Origin: Diphasiastrum complanatum
Taxonomy: Eukaryota; Streptophyta; Lycopodiopsida; Lycopodiales; Lycopodiaceae
NCBI GenBank assembly: GCA_029204225.1
Contig: CM055102.1
Span: 19,909,349-19,973,348, forward strand
DNA: 64,000 nt
Direction: 5' to 3'
Shown here: positions 1 through 11,858 of the stretch, in pieces
Layout of the letters: each line of letters opens with the position of its first letter
Numbering within the stretch: the first letter of the stretch is position 1
Translations under genes and position numbers: made by a program
The notes under the pieces: model-generated
The model's input: the letters and a program-made list of their open reading frames with translations, nothing else
Database searches by the model: none
What the model was told of the DNA's origin: nothing

Positions 1-1387
1 CTACAGCAAGTGTAAGAGGGTGATAGCCACAACGTTCAATCAGAATATCAGCTTCGTCCTGCATTATGTGAAAGTATTTGTAGCACAAAAGATGAGGTAA
101 CAGATATCAATAACGACAGATACAAAACCTACTCAAACGCCAATTCTCGAGAAGCTTGCAAAAACGTGACATGTATTTAAGTAGTAAGTAAAGAGATTAT
201 CCATTCTTTACCAAATCTATGGCAATTGCAATCTAATTAGCCTCCCAACATATTAAGAAGCAGTCAAGGAGACACTGATACGAGTATATGAAAGAATAGT
301 AGTGACAATGGGGATATTTGCGGAACAAATTGTGTGTGAAACTGCTTACAGGCAATTCTTCGTCGGTCAGCTGACTGTGAAAGCAAAGTATGGGCTTGCT
401 CACGTTTCTCAAATCCTCTTTGGTAATTTCTACTTTGTCTGCCTCTGAAATTTCATGCACCGACTCATTCCTTGTTGTGGCAAGATATTTACAGTCATTA
501 TCGTACAATTTAGTGAACCGATCAATAATGTCTGGCTCCCAAACATCATCCAGGAAAACCAGAATACTTTTGCCTTGCAAAGTCTCTTGCAATAGCTGAC
601 AGGCATCATCTAAGTTTATTCCATCTAATTCAGCTCTTTTACAGCCAAGAGTGCGCAGTAGACGGCAGAATTTCCCTGTCAGTTGCTTGTGGTATTCAGA
701 TCTGTTCCTATTGCTGGCACCCATGCTGCAAGCCTGGCCAAGCATAAGCTCCACAGCACCATGATAAAACCTACTCGGGGGATTAGCAGCAGCATGCCGT
801 GCCAGGCATGATTTTCCTATGCCAGAAAGACCGTGAATGAGAACCACCTTGTGCGGGCTACTTTCAAGGAGCTCCTGCACGATTTCTGCTTTGACCAAAG
901 GCCTGTGGCTGCGATCTGAAAGCACTCTCAGATAAACTGGTAGATCTTTTGCTGTTCTTTCAATCACTCTGCTGATAGTTAGAGCAAGCTGGTGCCGATC
1001 CACCCACAAAGTTAGCGACTGGTTCATGTTAGTGGCGATATTTCTGAGCTCATCACCTGCAACTGCATACCATACTATTCCCAGATAGGACTTCAAACCT
1101 TTGCGATTAGCTATTTTCTTTGCCCGCTTCACCAGTGGTTGAAGTTGCTGAAGCAAAGATTGAATGCCCTGTAGCAGTGCCTCCAATTGAGGATGGTGAA
1201 GCTTGTTTGAGTATTTCTGCTTTTCAACAGCATGAAGCTGACTAAGATCCTTGAGAATGGCCTCCAAGTTTTTCACCCTCTGTGGAGCCTGTTCCATGTC
1301 CCGTGCTGCTTGTGTTAACGCTTGCACGGCCGATAGCAGGTTTCTTATAAGATCTGAGAGGGCGGTCGCTGTTTGCAACGGATCCAT
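1..1387 (-). CDS. CC-type NB-ARC (NLR) disease-resistance protein, 5' part
   Basis: This is an intracellular immune receptor of the plant NLR class; the window holds its N-terminal part. Exon 1 runs 1387 to 350 (346 codons). Residues 1-130 form a helical coiled-coil-like domain. The NB-ARC follows: P-loop GLSGIGKSCLAR at about 186-197, kinase-2 ILVFLDDVW at about 275-283, and an RNBS-B-like ATTRNES near 303-309. The frame then meets a donor (CCT|GTAAGC, 349) and a phase-0 intron to an acceptor at 59 (GCAG|GAC). Exon 2 (58 to 1) supplies the GLPL-type motif GYHPLTLAV and leaves the window. Without splicing the frame runs into unrelated sequence and stops at 233, which supports the intron. I chose the ATG at 1387; the frame stays open seven codons upstream without another ATG. 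The N-terminal domain could instead be RPW8-like; I cannot separate the two by eye. LRRs are expected beyond the window edge. Confidence 0.9.
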
Positions 1388-3047
1388 CTCAAAGAACTCT
1401 TCTTCCAAGGTGAAGATTGAATTACATAATCATCGTAGATGAACCTGAAATTCTTCTTGGCCTGTCCAGGCCAGAGCAGGAGCCTGCCACTTACGGTGCT
1501 ACTCCTGCACGATGACCTGGATCATACCAAGCTACACCTTTCAAGCACTTGCAAAGGCGGCAACATCTTATCGCATTCAAGTATAAAACCTTCTGAGAAA
1601 TCTCAACTTAAGTGTCGTCGAAAATAATAAAGGGCTGGAAAAGTTCTAGAAAACCAGAAGCATGCCTACCAACAAGGATCAGCTATGGAAATGTACCGTG
1701 AACAATTTTCATAATCCCATTTCAGTAAATCAGAAGAGAATGATGTTTTATGATTCACAAAACATTATTCACGAATTCATCTGAGGACGTTAGGTTTTAT
1801 TTGGCTGTATACATGCTGCGCTTACAACGAAGTTGTCAGCATCCTCGTCAATTTACCCGAATACATCAGCCTTCCACGTGCTTGCGCTGAACAAAAACAG
1901 CATGTGATGAGATCGATCTATATGACTCCTGAAACTCTAACTAAGTCTTGAAACTGCAGAGTGATGCAGTGTCATTGAATTATAAATCAAGGATCTTTTC
2001 CTGTCAGATAATACATAAGATCAATCGCTCTTTCAATGTGTTTGCCTGGCTCTTTGCAAAGTATAGGTGTGAAGATACACCCAAAGAGGAATACTGAGTA
2101 AAGTAGAGAGAGACAGAGACAGAGACAGGGAGCAGCGGCTTTGCAGCTTGTGTACTTGACAATGGTTTGCAACAAACACAAGAAAACAAAATCAGAAGTC
2201 AAATTAGACATAAGATCTTAATCACCTGCAGTCCTCGTAGCGAGCAAAACCATCGGTAAGGCCAAGCTCATCAATTACCCAGGAAACGCTTTCAAAACTT
2301 TCTCAGCTACAAAGGCCGGCAAATCTAACTCCAATAAAACCTTCATTTGCTAATCTGTATCTTCAATGTTCAGAATAGTACCTCCCCCGGACGTTTCTAG
2401 ACCTGCACAACCCCACACTTTGAAACGATCTACTCCCATAGATAATCATCACACTCATCTTAACATTCTATGCCTGGTGCCATATCATAATACATCCGCA
2501 GAAAATCAGAAAAATCTACACAGAACTATTTGTCTGAGAGTTCAGACTGTACTCAGTACAGCTCCATTGTACTGAATCTGATCAGAAAATGGCCTTGTTT
2601 TGCAGAAATGCACAGCAAAAGCGGAATAAAACAACCCATGATTCTTCAGAAACTGAATTGGATTAATCTGAGAAGAACGGCGCTTGCAAATCCAAGACTC
2701 TCATGATCCCCATCCGCGAGAATGCTACAGAACACGCTCGCAATGCGATGCGCCTGCACCAGAGAAATAAAGGAATAGACACTAGTACGGAGCAGCGAGT
2801 ACGGAATCGATAGTACGGGCAGGAGAGGCGGAATGGGATATGACAAATATGTTCTTGGCTGCCTCCGGTCCCCGGAGGCAGAAAACGCTGCCTCCACGCA
2901 ACCAGAAGCACTAAAACTCACAACGTTTTCATGAGAAACATGGGTATGGTTTTCACATGTGGATGTCGTCTGGTGGAACCACCTCGTTGTAATCCCTGGG
3001 CCACATGGCTCCACTTTGTGAGGTCATAAGTCTCAATGACCTTACCA
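1388..3047. other. 5' flank of the NLR gene, no gene supported
   Basis: Several short open frames occur on both strands, the longest 122 codons at 2646-3014 (minus). None shows a recognisable domain, a plausible splice structure or a low-complexity-free match to a family I know. The 5' untranslated region and promoter of the minus-strand NLR gene should lie here, but I cannot point to a convincing TATA box or start site. Confidence 0.4.
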
Positions 3048-3097
3048 GGCCTTTTTTAAGAATTCAATATATGGCCTTTTTTAAGAATTCAATATAT
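3048..3097. repeat. Perfect 25-bp tandem duplication
   Basis: A 25-bp unit beginning GGCCTTTTTTAAGAATTC occurs twice head to tail (3048-3072, 3073-3097), and a third GGC follows. The two copies are identical, so the duplication is recent or maintained. It may be a slippage product or a footprint. Confidence 0.9.
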
Positions 3098-3319
3098 GGC
3101 GTGGTCACATGAGAAAGTCAATTCTTGGGCTCTGCGTGCTCCCATAATTTGGCTTTTGCTTACATGAGGCAAATTTGTGAGCTAGTTCTTGGCACTCGGT
3201 TCCTTTGGCTATGGCAGCACAATCATAATGAGTTTTTTTTGCATACCCAAGAAGTGGCTAACGAGGAACTCGGCAAGCAAAGAACAAGGGTGAAGAAATG
3301 TCTGTGTGGGCAAGCTTAT

Positions 3320-3321
<2 letters not shown>

Positions 3322-3368
<47 letters not shown>
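3322..3368. repeat. (GA)n microsatellite
   Basis: An uninterrupted GA dinucleotide tract of about 47 bp. The flanks do not resemble the dispersed repeat that precedes other CT/GA tracts in the window. Confidence 0.98.
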
Positions 3369-3372
<4 letters not shown>

Positions 3373-4377
3373 ACATTGTGAAAAGTCAAATATGGGGCCG
3401 CTAAGCGAGAATATGCTATGGTTGTTGTTGTTGTGTACTTTTGTCGTCCATTATTTTATTACATTTAAGATACCCTTTTAAATTGGACCTTATAAGGTCT
3501 TTGGGTTGGATTAGGACTAAGGATAATATATAATTATATCGAGTCTCCCTAGAAGTACACAATTTAAGTATAAAAAAAGGGTGTGCTCTAGATTGGTGCT
3601 CGTAAGAAAATTTGAACTAACCTTTTGAAAAATTCACAAGATTTTTATGAAACCAAAAAAAAGGGTAGAGTAAAATAAAACTGTAAAATCACTTTTCACA
3701 TTTTTGTGAAGAACAAGGAGCCTCCTCCTTTTTTTAAAAACTTTTCACAACCTTCAAGCATTCGAAAGGTGTGTGTTTGAAAACAAATGCCAAAAATAAG
3801 TTAAAAAAGATGGAGAATGTTTTCACATTAAGGAAGGTCCATGTACTTGGTCGTTCCGCCGTGAGAAGGGCCTTCAGCTAATGGCAGTAAGCCTCGACCT
3901 ATCTAAAGTCCCTTCCCCAATGGAACAACCTCAAAGCCCCCCCCCCCCCTTTGCTTTTTTTAACTTGAAATTTATAACTAAAACTACTTTTGATTGTACA
4001 TCTCTCTAGCTTGTATAATGTGATCGATTCACATAATTGTACAATTTGATCAATTTAAGTATTGGTATGCCAAAGGCTTTGATGTAGCACTATGCTATTT
4101 TATGCTAACTACTTGGCATGTGGCTATTTTGGTGTGTGAGCCCAAAGGAGAGTCATTGGGAGACGCAAGATCTATGGAGCAGTAGTTTTATTGGTGTTCC
4201 AGGTTTTTTGAAGAATCTTTCTCTCCCATAAGTTTGTGAGAACCAATTATGATCACAAAAGGAGTGACAAGACACATGGCGAGTAACATATATCGGTGTA
4301 AAAAGTTGGAGCCTACAAGAGAGAAAAAAGAGCTTGATAGATTTCAGATAAATCTTGCACTCATGAGTAACATTATT
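3369..4377. other. AT-rich spacer, no gene supported
   Basis: AT-rich sequence with homopolymers, including a C11 run near 3942. Short open frames show no recognisable motif. Its right end abuts a Copia RT fragment and may be part of that decayed element. Confidence 0.4.
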
Positions 4378-5225
4378 TAGTCCACAGAACCCTCTCGTTA
4401 TGAAGTCACCAAGAATGATGAGATTTGGCAAAGGCCAATGCAAGAGGAGATACATTCCATCAAACACAATGATATATGGGAGATAGTTGATTTTTTTGAG
4501 GGGAAGGAGCCCATTGGCAATAAATGGGTGCTCAAAACAAAGTGCAATGCATATGGAACCCTAGTAAAACACATGGCAAGTCTTGTTGTGAGGGGGTATG
4601 TTCAAAGCAAGGATATAGGCTATCATGAGACCTTTGCTCTCGTAACTAAATAGAATACGCTTGGCATGATCATTGCATTGACGACAATGTTTGGATGGAA
4701 TCTACATCAAACGAATGTGAAATCAATATTTTTTAATGAGAAACTTGAGGAGGAAGTTTACATGCAACAACCAAATGGGTTTGTTGTAGAAGACAAGGAG
4801 GACAAAGTATGCAGGTTACAAAAAGGTTTATATGGATTGAAACAAGCATCACGTGTTTGATAAGTACCTCTTGTCTAGAGGTTTGGTACGCACTTCATCT
4901 AATTCCAATCTTCAATACTTCTTTTGTGACTCTAGCATCAGTTTAGTGGTATCGTATGTAGATGATCTTGTGATCATAGAAAATGATGAAGAGTTCATTA
5001 GAACAATTAAAAAAATTATGCCAACTAGCTAGGCTTATACACTATTGCCTTGGAGTAGAAATTTGGCAAATAAAGAAGGTATTGCACTCACTTAAACCAA
5101 GTATGTGAATGAAATGCTTGAGCATTCTAGGTGGAGTGACACCAATTGAAGTTGGTAAAAAGTTGTCTAGTGAGGATAAGAGAGAGAAGGAAAAGTCATC
5201 AATGAATGTAATAAAATACAATGCT
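4378..5225 (+). pseudogene. Ty1/copia reverse transcriptase remnant
   Basis: This is a decayed Copia polyprotein piece. Translation from 4381 gives the start of the RT domain (QEEIHSI, then NKWVLKTKCNA and LVVRGYVQ), interrupted by a stop at 4651. The frame resumes with NLHQTNVKSIFFN, EEEVYMQQP and the Copia signature GLYGLKQAS, stops at 4858, shifts frame, and then shows the catalytic box VVSYVDDLV near 4950. A following HYCLGVEIW motif marks the RT to RNase H region, after which similarity fades near 5225. At least two stops and two frameshifts make it non-coding. No LTR is visible next to it. Confidence 0.88.
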
Positions 5226-5469
5226 CATTTACATGATATTATTTACATCAGGCGAATAAAAGTCGTGACATGTTTGTTTGGGTGAAGGCTTGTTGATGTC
5301 CTACATGTGACGAGATTGTTGTAAAGCATATAATACATTGTTCTCATATGCAGATGTCCTAGACATTGATGCCATAGGCTATTGTTGTCCAAAGAAGCTG
5401 TAGACTTAGTTCTTTCTTCTAATGAGAGTGCACATTCATGGCTTACTGAATAAAGATCACTATATTAAT

Positions 5470-5680
5470 AGCCTTTCTCAGATTTTAGCATCAAACACAA
5501 TAATGTAACCTCGATCAACAATTTCACTGCTAGATAGTAAATTATTTGTCAGAGCAAGAACATACACCACATCTTCAATATGTCAAGATGAACCATCATT
5601 AAATTTGATGATAAACATTTATTTGCCTTCAATTGTGTGAGATTTGGAGTCTCCAAAATGAACGGAATCACTGATGGGGC
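5470..5680 (-). pseudogene. Copia protease/GAG-pre-integrase fragment
   Basis: Read on the minus strand, the sequence encodes a Copia-like stretch downstream of the protease: FGDSKSHTIEGK, then IEDVVYVLALTNNLLSSSE, ending IVFDAK. This matches the typical block around V-YVP-L--NLLS. There are stops within the stretch, and no flanking domain is present on either side. It is opposite in strand to the RT remnant to its left, so it is a separate insertion or a rearranged piece. Confidence 0.72.
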
Positions 5681-6367
5681 AAGGGGATAGAAGAACGTGA
5701 ATGGAGAAGAGAGCAGGAATATTACGGAACAGCTCTCCCGTTCTAATCAGCTGCTAAATGCAAAAACAGTCTAATAGACAACTTATGCTAAATGTCATCA
5801 CAACTTTAAGTGTTCTAATTGCCCAACATGATCTTAAAAATTAATTCATACTCTGAAACAAAAGTATAGGCCACCGATTATAGATGGTCTGTATGTGGTA
5901 CTACTGAAATCAGATTCAACGTGAAGTATAGTTCTGAAGTAAATGGAAGAGCAGTATGAAAACGCGAGTTCCTCAGGCATCAAAGACCACCATCGTCTGA
6001 TCAGAAACTGAGGAGTCGTGGACGTTCGTGTTCTGATCAAAGTGAGTAAGCAAGCACAAACAAACAACAATGAAAATGCATTCAATCACAACAAGCATTC
6101 ATCTATGTTGTACATGGATAAAAGCAAGTTGCTGCTATATTACATTGAAGCACAATACAAAATAACAATTACAACAAAAAATGATGGCGTAATTGGGATG
6201 CTCAAATAATGTGTCTCATGGACGGAGCAACCATTTAATATGTTCTTGGACAATCTATTTATAGATTTCATCCGTGTATTAATTACATTAAATGCTTGTC
6301 ACCTAATTAGGAAAGTCGTTGTACTTGGAAGTATATGGCTTATGTGACAACTATACATAGTTTATAC
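5681..6367. other. Spacer, no gene supported
   Basis: Contains short open frames on both strands without recognised domains. It lies between a Copia fragment and a minus-strand LTR and is probably old transposon sequence. Confidence 0.35.
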
Positions 6368-7064
6368 TGTCAACCCGTAGGGAAAGTTGACGTGGATGAG
6401 GACGTCACAAGTTCTCTCACTTCACATTTTACGTTAAGTGGTTTTCTCTTACTTCGCAAATTTCGGGAAGTGATTGGGAACGTTCCTCGTTCAAAATAGA
6501 CGACCTTTGGCATTTTTTCTCTCTTCAGGATTTTGCGAAAAAGCCAAAGGTCCCCTTAAAAAGACGAAGGTGTCCTTGAAACAGTTTAACTTATGAAAAT
6601 AGATGACCTTCAGGAACTTCGACAGTTAAACTTTTGAACTATGAAAGTGTCGCATTTCGGGGAAATGCGAAAAAGCCGAAGCTGTTGAAAATATAGTGTA
6701 CTTCTACAGACTGTTGAAAAAGTAATGTATATCTGCAGACTTGTTCTAAATGCAAGTTTTGTGGAAGTCGTTGAAGATGGCCAAGTCTTTAATGACTTCA
6801 AGTTATTAACTTGACATCTGAACTTTGAAATTATGACAGAATTGGTTACCCTTTGCTGGAGATCAGCCGGAAGCCTGTTGTAGACGTTCTTCAAATAAAT
6901 TGGTTGTCTAAGCTTGTGATTCCTGCAGGTATCAGATGAGCAGACGTAGAACCAAAGTTGGTCTCACCTGACCCTAGATCAATGATCAATAAACATGCAG
7001 AAAGAATCATGAAACAGAAATTAGTCATTCACCAAGGAGAAAACTGTGGGCTTTATTTCCAACA
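6368..7064 (-). mobile_element. 3' LTR of a minus-strand Copia
   Basis: On the minus strand this begins TGTTGGAAATAAAGCCCACA immediately after a polypurine tract (plus-strand complement at 7065-7075) and ends near 6368 with a terminal CA. A diverged copy of nearly the whole segment recurs at 8141-8837 in the same orientation, so the pair behaves like LTRs. The position after an RNase H end and polypurine tract supports the LTR call. The exact lower boundary is uncertain. Confidence 0.75.
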
Positions 7065-7520
7065 GTCCCCCTTAAGGTCACGGTTGGTGCCTTGGTATCT
7101 TCGTCAGGTTCAGCTTGTTAAAGAATTTCTGGTGCTCGATCTTGGGAAGCCTTTGGTAAAGATGTTTGTGACCAATTCTGTCGTGGAGCAGTATTGAAGG
7201 ATCACTTGCCCTGAGAAAACTTTCTCCCGAATGAAATGATACTGGATTTCGATGTGCTTGGATTTGCCATGAAATCTAAGATTTGGTGACAGTGAAATAC
7301 AACTCTCAAGTTGTCACACAGAATGGTGGTAGCATTAAACTGAGTGTGATGTAAGTTGTGAAGTAATAACCTGATTCATACAGTCTCTTTTGAAACTTGA
7401 CATGTTGCGATGTACTCTGCCTCTGTCGAAGAAAGAGCAATTGATTTCTGCTTCCTTGAGTTCCACGAAATCGATCCCTTTGCCAGATAGAAACAGAACC
7501 CGATGGTATAGTTTCTTTTG
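7065..7520 (-). pseudogene. Copia RNase H C-terminal fragment with polypurine tract
   Basis: Minus-strand translation from about 7520 gives the Copia RNase H signature GSISWNSRKQKSIALSSTEA followed by EYIATCQ. In a shifted frame it continues with a SKHIEI-like motif and FTKG, the usual C-terminus of Copia pol. A polypurine tract (AAGGGGGAC on the minus strand) and the 3' LTR follow directly. The fragment is cut at its N-terminal side at about 7520, where a dispersed repeat begins, so only the 3' end of the element survives. Confidence 0.85.
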
Positions 7521-8110
7521 GACATGGATAACAAGTAATGTTCAATTGTGTCACCTGTCTTCCCCACTGTACTAGCTCGTATAGTTTTGTGTTGTGGGAT
7601 GGTGGTAGGTATTAAATGGACGTTTTGAAAGTGGTTATGCTTTATGGTGCTTATCAGTACTGTATTTTACTTTTCAGCTTTACTCTACCTTGTTGGTTTA
7701 TAAATAAAGGCTTCAAATGATTTAGTCTTGCTTTGTAAAGAAGAACTATGTGAAACTATGTAACTATCTCTCAACTCACATTATTGCTATTTTTCATGTC
7801 AAATCTTAAAAAAACCTTAAAATCCCTAAAAAAAAATTGAAAACATAAAAAAATGAGCGCCTCTCCCTCTCACTCTCCCTCTCACGATCTAGACACCTCT
7901 CTCTCCTCTCTTTTATACCTTTTCTCTTTCTAGAAACCTCTATTTCTAAGAGTTTCTAAAGCCACACGTTCTTTCTCTAGAAAACTCTAAATGCAAATGT
8001 CATTTTCAACCCATTTTCATTGCACTTCAAATGCCCATCAAATATATTTTAGGGCAAACATGGACCAGTGAGAATAGACAAAAACCCTTTTTGTCTATCA
8101 TTTCCCACAT
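7521..8110 (+). repeat. Dispersed repeat A, copy 1
   Basis: From TTTTGGACATGGATAACA at about 7521 the sequence parallels three other places: minus strand 18490 to 18241, plus strand about 31890-32128 and plus strand about 61130-61370. Shared landmarks are an ACCTGTCTTCC block, a GTGGGATGGTG block, a TTTAGTCTTG/TTTGGTCTTG block and an AACTATGTGAA block. In the other three copies this last block runs into a (CT)n tract. Here the tail is less regular, with CT-rich sequence to about 7900 and a (CT)12 at 8111-8134. The unit encodes no recognised protein. Confidence 0.7.
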
Positions 8111-8140
8111 TCTCTCTCTCTCTCTCTCTCTCTCAAAATT

Positions 8141-8837
8141 CTCTCACTTCGTATTTTACGTAAAGTGGTTTTCTCTCACTTTGCAAATTTCGGAAAGTGG
8201 CTGGGAACGTTCCTCGTTCAAAATAGACGACCTTCGGCATTTTCTCTCTCTTTAGGATTTTGCAAAAAAGCCGAAGGTGCCCTAAAACAATTCAACTCTT
8301 GAAAGTAGATGACCTTCGAGAAGTTTCTCTCTCTTCACCTTTTTGCGAAAAAGCCGTAGGTGTTAAAAATAGTTGAACTTTGAATTGTGTCTAAGTCTCG
8401 CATTTTGGAAAAATGCAAAAAAGCCGACACTGTGAAAAACATAATTCATTTCTACAAACTGTCGCGACACTTAGAGTATTTTTGCAGACTGTCGCGAAAG
8501 TAATGTATTTCTGCAGACTTGTTCTAAATGCAAATTTCGTGGAAGTCCTTGAAGATGGCCAAGTCTTCAATGACTTCAAATTATTGAACTTAGCATCTGA
8601 ACTTGAAATTATGATAGGATTGGTTACCCTTTGCTGGAGATCAGCCGGAAGCCCATTGTAGACATTCTTCAAATAAATTGGTTGTCTAAGTTTGTGATTC
8701 CTGTAGGTATCAGATGAGCAGACGTAGAACCAAAGTTGGTTTCACCTGACCCTAGATCAATGATCAATAAACGTGTAGGAAGAATCATGAAATAGAAATT
8801 AGTCATTCACCAAGAAGACAACTGTGGACTTAATTTT
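8141..8837 (-). mobile_element. Second, diverged copy of the 6368-7064 LTR
   Basis: Diverged direct copy of the LTR at 6368-7064, recognisable by long shared blocks such as AACGTTCCTCGTTCAAAATA and GGTTACCCTTTGCTGGAGAT. It lacks roughly the first 43 bp on its left side, where the CT tract of dispersed repeat A abuts it. No primer binding site or gag lies between the two copies, so they may be the LTRs of one gutted element or two independent insertions. Confidence 0.72.
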
Positions 8838-8983
8838 TCACACTTACTCGCTGGAGCAGCGATCACCTCACTATCACAACATGTGATTGATTGGACCTCT
8901 GTTTACGAAACTAATGACGACTACAACTCAACACGCACAAAGACAAGGCAAATATCTTTTTACATTTACGCTATTGCAATAGA

Positions 8984-10553
8984 ATGTTTGAGACTATTCA
9001 TGTGAGACACTTTTACACTTACATTTTATTACAGATCTTTGGCCTTATACATGAGTCCTTCCATGATATTGTGTTTGCTTGGTCTTATATGCCAGACATC
9101 AAAAGTGAATGGTATTTTTTGTTTGATATTCTATGCAATTTTGAAACTGAAAATATGCCTTCATGCTCTTGTGCTTCTCTGAAACATTTCGAAAAGTTCA
9201 TTTTGGAAAAAATTGATTATGTACTTATTACAATGGACTGCAATATAATTAGAAGTATGTACCTCAAAAAATCGTTAGAAAAATGACTTAATCATATTAT
9301 GTTGCAATATACTTGCATTTACAGTGTGGCTAACAAATTTTATGATGGTTGGATTAAACTTATGATGGATAATGATGCTGTTTTGAAAAATGCCGATATA
9401 TGTCGACTTGTCGCTATCGACTTATAAAAAAGAAAAAAATGGATTAAAAAAATACTGTTAGTTTACAAAAAAAGATAGATGCCAATCACGAACGACATTG
9501 GTTAATCAAGCATTTGTACATCAATGGCGTAGACAAAGCGCAAAATAATCTATGTTTCATTTGTATTCATCTGGTCAGGACACTTGCAATTAAGAGGCTT
9601 GATAGTCAATATTTTGAACCCTTTCTTGAAAGATCAAATAATTTTGCTCATCACTCTTTAGAACATATAGAGGACACTTTGGAAAATAAAATACCTAAAG
9701 AGTTCATATATTCAAAAGAACTTCCCTACCTCTTATGCACTTTTGAAGTTCATAAAAGCTCTTTCAGATGGATCACAAATGCCCATGACTGCTATTTTTT
9801 TGGACTCACTAAGCGAAAACATACAAGAGCTACCTAAATGGGGATACAGCTTTACTATGGCAATGTGACTCCTCTGTTGACTTCTATCTCGATATACCAA
9901 AGGAGATCTACTACATAGAGGCCATGTATATTTCAAAATGTTACGAATAAATACCCTTGGATGGGCTGAAGTCAGTTCTAAAGAAATTAATCCTATTTGC
10001 CTTCAAATTCACAAAGGAAAAAACCCTTCACTATAAATGGATATCAAAAGTCAAGGATTTCCAATGGTCCTGGAATAAGAAAAATTCCGATAAATGGAGT
10101 GCTATTGACATGGATACAATATGTACATAAAATTCTCTGTTGATAGATAATTGCATTATCAAACTTGGTAATCACACATGGAGACAAATCAGGGGGATCC
10201 CTATGGGATTCTCTTGCTCGTCTTTATGGTGTAATTGGTATCTCTCTTACTTCAAAATGCAGTTTATCAAAAGGTTGGCGAGATTGAAACATATAAAATT
10301 TATGAATGATTTTAAGTTCTCATTCAGATATATTGATGATATATGCTTTATCAACAATATCCTTATCGACAAGTTCCTAGACAAAACGCAGCCTAGAATA
10401 CCAGACAACCCATTTTGGATTTACCCCTTGGAATATTTCGATACATTAGAGGAGTTCCAAAATAAAAAAAGACCCTTTGTAAAGATACTTTTATTTTTTT
10501 TCTCTAGTTTCAACCATCACCAGGGGGGGGCCAATCAAAATGCACAGATTTGA
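8984..10553 (+). pseudogene. Decayed reverse transcriptase, Penelope-like or related class
   Basis: Several plus-strand frames together resemble one long RT protein. The first piece (8984-9286) has a cysteine-bearing, lysine-rich segment. The second (9514-9837) includes KELPYLLCTFEVHKSSFRWI and TNAHDCYF, like the early RT motif with a conserved HK. A short stretch near 9925 reads YISKCYE, where the motif A aspartate appears lost. The last piece (10140-10553) has motif B, RGIPMGFSCSSLWCNWYL, and motif C, FRYIDDICFINN. GIPMG with YIDD differs from Copia, Gypsy and typical plant LINE RTs and recalls Penelope-like or TERT-related enzymes. At least four stops and frameshifts show it is dead. The RT identity is firm and the class assignment tentative. 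Confidence 0.7.
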
Positions 10554-10884
10554 AATCTATGTAACGTAGTTCAAATTAACTAAGAAATAAAAATATAATA
10601 TAGAAAACTTTGAAATTTGTGTCCGGACAGCATATGGACTTATCCTATTGTTTCTTCTTCCTGCCCGACACATGCTAATTTGCCCGACGTCAATACCTCA
10701 AGTTAAATCTACTTAAGTATGCTGGTTAGTATAATGAAATTTGCTAACCATACTAGTTACAATTATAGAAATACAATATGTACAATGACTTAAAATATGG
10801 TATACACAGTAACTGTGACTATGGTGGCATTCACATTAGATTAAATGTGATATGAAAAATTGAAATTAAGTTTCATATCAGAGA
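10554..10884. other. AT-rich spacer
   Basis: AT-rich sequence between the RT relic and the following split gene. No promoter, repeat or coding signal could be supported. Confidence 0.35.
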
Positions 10885-11689
10885 AATTTTTGTCGCCCAA
10901 GCTTTGAAAATAGCAATGGCAATGAGACCCAGATCTATAGTCGAGTCTGTGATTCTTTACAATGAGAAAGATGAAGCTGATAACTGGAAGCCAACAAAAT
11001 ATACAAAGAATTCATGGATGTTGCTGCATCCATCATCAAAGGTTAATTTTCGAAAAAAGAAGAGAGCAAAAATGACATACAAATCTTATTGAAAAGCAAA
11101 AAAATTGGAGTTTAAAACTACCTCGGGAGGTCAATCGATATCAAAAGTTTTAGTACAACATGTATATATGTATTCAGAAATCAAAGTACATGATATCAAT
11201 CCTCATGATCATCGAAAATGTAATTGTAAGTATATCAAAACATATGCACTCTACAACAATCATAGGTGATTTTCTTTATTGATGCTCTTCAGATTATGAT
11301 ACAAGAAAATTGAAGGTACATGGCTACCATTGGATCAAGACTTTGAACTAAATGGTCACACAAACCGAATGGAGATAAGCATTATCTACAATGAGGAATA
11401 TTTGACTATGGTTGAGGTGGAAGAGTATTGGAAGCTTGATTTTATCATAATAGAGTTCATGCTATTACAAACCAATCTACCAACATATTTCAGATTTATC
11501 ATCAACGGAAGACTCGTAAGTACTTTATGTTTATTGCCATTTCAAAATAGTACAAAATCATTGAAAATGACAAAAATTACAATTGCACATTCACTAATAT
11601 TTGTCATGTCACAGATGCGAAAAAGACAGGAGCTGATAACGTGCTGCAAAGATCTACCTACAACAATCACCATTGTGGAAGAACAATAG
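10885..11689 (+). pseudogene. Unrecognised multi-exon gene, convergent with the H3/Ulp1 gene
   Basis: I do not recognise this product. Open stretches are bounded by plausible splice sites. One frame (about 10903-11090) includes SIVESVILYNEKDEADNWKP. A second open stretch (about 11100-11235) ends near a GTAAGT donor. A third (about 11292-11514) reads TWLPLDQDFELNG, EISIIYNEEYLTMVEVEEYW and LPTYFRFIINGRL before a GTAAGT donor. A final exon after CACAG (11613-11689) ends TITIVEEQ and a stop. The stop lies 170 bp from the end of the opposing H3/Ulp1 gene, so the two genes converge tail to tail, as in compact multi-gene transposons. The status (live or dead, and where it starts) is unclear; I marked it pseudogene because the exon joins could not all be phased. 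Confidence 0.4.
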
Positions 11690-11858
11690 CTTTAAATACA
11701 GTTTAGTAAAAATCTGTGTATAGACTTTTTCATTCAATAAATGAAAGCCTAAGTTGGGCATCAGTACATGTATTTTGTGCTCCCAAATTCATAAAACTGA
11801 GCAGCATATGATACACCAATGTATATTTCTCTATGAATTCTATGCTATCTGTATTGTT

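Noticed and set aside
2646-3014. 122-codon minus-strand open frame
   Set aside because: No recognisable domain, unusual composition and no transcript signals; it looks like a chance frame.
3942-3952. Poly-C run and other homopolymers as possible assembly joins
   Set aside because: Short homopolymers occur throughout the window (also near 10526, 13897 and 26950), and there is no break in neighbouring features to support a join.
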